NCBI RefSeq assembly: GCF_024346055.1
Contig: NZ_JAGQCH010000004.1
Coordinates: 1 to 64,000, forward strand
Direction of reading: 5' to 3'
From: Cyanobium sp. Cruz CV13-4-11
Lineage (GTDB): Bacteria > Cyanobacteriota > Cyanobacteriia > PCC-6307 > Cyanobiaceae
Length of the DNA stretch: 64,000 bases
Within the stretch, counting starts at the first letter, position 1. Each line of letters begins with the position of its first letter. The translations under genes and the position numbers were made by a program. Positions 62,791-64,000 of this stretch are shown piece after piece. Below the pieces are notes generated by a model, which was not told the origin of the DNA, searched no databases, and saw nothing but the letters and a program-made list of their open reading frames with translations.

Positions 62791-62827
62791 GGGCGTCAGG
62801 GGAAGGGGTGGCGTGATCCTAAGGAAT

Positions 62828-63217
62828 TCAGCTCGCCTGCACCTTGGCCCCGTAGGTGGCGGCATCCATCAGGGCGTCCAGCTCGTCAGGAGCACCCAGC
62901 CGCACCAGCAGCAGCCAGCCTTCGCCATAGGGATCGTTCTGGAGCTCCTCGGGGCTGGCCAGCACCGACTCGTTGCGGGCCTCCACCGTGCCGCTCACCG
63001 GGGCCATCAGATCCTCCACCGCCTTGACCGATTCGACGCTGCCGAAGCTGGTGCCGCGCGCCAGCGAGGCCCCCACCGCCGGCAACTCGACGAAGACGAT
63101 GTCGCCAAGTTGATCGACGGCGAAGGAACTGATGCCGAGGCGCACCAGGTCGCCCTCCGGGCGCACGTATTCGTGGCTTTCGAAATAACGGCAGTCGTCG
63201 GGGAAGGAGTGCGCCAA
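62828..63217 (-). CDS. gcvH: Glycine cleavage system H protein
   Basis: The 129-residue lipoyl carrier has [20 protein letters not shown], the lipoylation lysine in [20 protein letters not shown], and a C-terminal [10 protein letters not shown]. It carries the aminomethyl group between GcvP and GcvT (gcvT is not in the window). Only 27 bases separate it from the upstream gene, so the three genes here are probably one transcript. Confidence 0.96.
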   Translation of the reverse strand: MAHSFPDDCRYFESHEYVRPEGDLVRLGISSFAVDQLGDIVFVELPAVGASLARGTSFGSVESVKAVEDLMAPVSGTVEARNESVLASPEELQNDPYGEGWLLLVRLGAPDELDALMDAATYGAKVQAS

Positions 63218-63244
63218 GGCCGGAGGTGTGCGGAGGAGGCAGAT

Positions 63245-64000
63245 TCAGTCTGCCTGCGCCAGGGCCGACAGGGCCCTCTCCAGGGCCAGGGCCACATGGC
63301 CGTGGTGGGTGCCGCCCTGGGCATAGAGCACCCAGGGCTCCCGCAGCGGGCCGTCAGCGGAGAACTCGCTGGTGCTGCCGTCGATGAACGTCCCCCCCGC
63401 CATGACCAGATCACAGGCATAGCCGGGCATGGGGGCCGGCACCGGGTCCAGGTAGGCCCCCACCGGGGAGAGCTGCTGGAACGCCCGGCAGACGGCGATC
63501 AGCCGGTCGGGATGGCCAAGCCGCACCGCCTGGATCACATCGCTGCGCTCGGCGCCGGGGGCAGGGTTCACCGGATAACCGAGGCCGGCGAACACCTCGG
63601 CCACCAGCTCGGCGCCGATCAGGGCCTCGGCCACCATCTGGGGGGCCAGAAACAGCCCCTGGAACAGCAGCCGGTACTGATCAAACCCGGTGCCCCCCTC
63701 GCTGCCGATGCCCGGGGCGGTGAGCCGGCAGCAGGCCATCTCCACCAACTCCCGGCGGCCGGCCACGTAGCCGCCGGTGGGGGCGATGGTGCCGCCGAGG
63801 TTCTTGATCAGGGAGCCGGCGATCAGGTCGGCCCCGACAGCGGTGGGTTCCTGGTCCTGGACCAGCTCTCCGTAGCAGTTGTCAACGAAGCAGACGCAGT
63901 CGGGCTGAAGCGCCTTGACCCGTTCGCAGAGCCGCCCGATGGTGGCCACAGGCAAGGAAGGGCGCCAGCTGTAGCCGCAGCTGCGCTGGATCAGCACCAT
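63245..64000 (-). CDS. PLP enzyme of the aluminium-resistance/methionine gamma-lyase-like family (partial)
   Basis: The 3' part (about 251 residues) of a fold-I PLP protein is visible. It has QPDCVCFVDNCYGELVQDQE with the PLP-pairing Asp, the lysine in AGSLIKNLGGTIAPTGGY, and GIGSEGGTGFDQYRLLFQGL. These belong to the family annotated as aluminium resistance protein or methionine gamma-lyase family protein, whose true reaction is not established. The start lies beyond base 64000. It is upstream of gcvH on the same strand, 27 bases away. Confidence 0.88.
   Translation of the reverse strand: MVLIQRSCGYSWRPSLPVATIGRLCERVKALQPDCVCFVDNCYGELVQDQEPTAVGADLIAGSLIKNLGGTIAPTGGYVAGRRELVEMACCRLTAPGIGSEGGTGFDQYRLLFQGLFLAPQMVAEALIGAELVAEVFAGLGYPVNPAPGAERSDVIQAVRLGHPDRLIAVCRAFQQLSPVGAYLDPVPAPMPGYACDLVMAGGTFIDGSTSEFSADGPLREPWVLYAQGGTHHGHVALALERALSALAQAD

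Noticed and set aside
62791-62827. Glycine riboswitch controlling gcvP/gcvH
   Set aside because: Only 37 bases separate gcvH and gcvP and 27 bases separate gcvH from the gene before it, too short for a glycine aptamer.

Overview
The window looks like a chromosome segment of a high-GC picocyanobacterium of the Cyanobium/freshwater Synechococcus type. The evidence is the gene set: gatB, thiO, ndk, biosynthetic speA, alaS, a flv3-flv1 flavodiiron pair with C-terminal flavin-reductase domains, gcvP-gcvH, an HpsJ-like protein, an SNF2 helicase with a SWIM protein, and a front-end type desaturase. As I recall, marine picocyanobacteria carry coaE, gatB, thiO, ndk, speA and alaS close together. Here the same genes are present in that order but are pushed apart by accessory DNA. 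No tRNA, rRNA or CRISPR array was seen.

Region by region. (1) 1-2.96 kb: the 3' end of an RTX repeat protein abuts a gatB 3' fragment, followed by a damaged coaE. (2) 3.1-7.0 kb: a DUF900 hydrolase, intact gatB and thiO. A second, heavily deleted gatB relic lies at 7.04-7.65 kb. (3) 7.8-13.0 kb: a CHASE2 cyclase with a FecR partner, a frameshifted RTX-like protein and a Crp regulator. (4) 13.0-15.6 kb: ndk and speA. (5) 15.6-27.0 kb: a second CHASE2 cyclase, a cNMP-binding patatin phospholipase, FecR/CAP/SIMPL secreted proteins and a large unknown exported protein, then an MscS-type channel with a cNMP domain coupled to a decayed third cyclase. (6) 27.0-30.1 kb: a graveyard of a CHAT protease relic, an IS1182-type transposase 5' end, the 3' part of a group II intron and the tail of a TpsB transporter. 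(7) 30.3-43.6 kb: alaS, a glutaminase-STAS-cNMP protein coupled to a GAF/HD-GYP protein, SNF2 helicase, desaturase, SWIM protein and HpsJ. (8) 43.6-54.3 kb: a toxin-antitoxin island with at least eight TA modules or remnants (RHH/PIN, Phd/PIN, Phd/RelE, HEPN/MNT, HepT/MntA, DUF1778/GNAT), Uma2 proteins, and repeated 3' scraps of a carotenoid-oxygenase gene and of Uma2. (9) 54.3-64 kb: MEKHLA protein, HSP20, flv3-flv1, gcvP, gcvH and a partial PLP enzyme of the aluminium-resistance family.

Two themes stand out. First, 7.8-37 kb is unusually dense in cyclic-nucleotide signalling: two cyclase genes, one cyclase relic, and four proteins with cNMP-binding domains (a regulator, a phospholipase, an ion channel and a glutaminase). 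Second, the 43.6-54.3 kb island grows and decays by duplicating and deleting short segments, leaving recognisable scars of the same two 3' gene ends between TA cassettes.

Caution: several breaks (11038, 28581, 51008) sit in G or C homopolymers, so sequencing error must be excluded for those. Others (coaE nonsense codon, large deletions in gatB, vapC and the cyclase relic) cannot be homopolymer artefacts.
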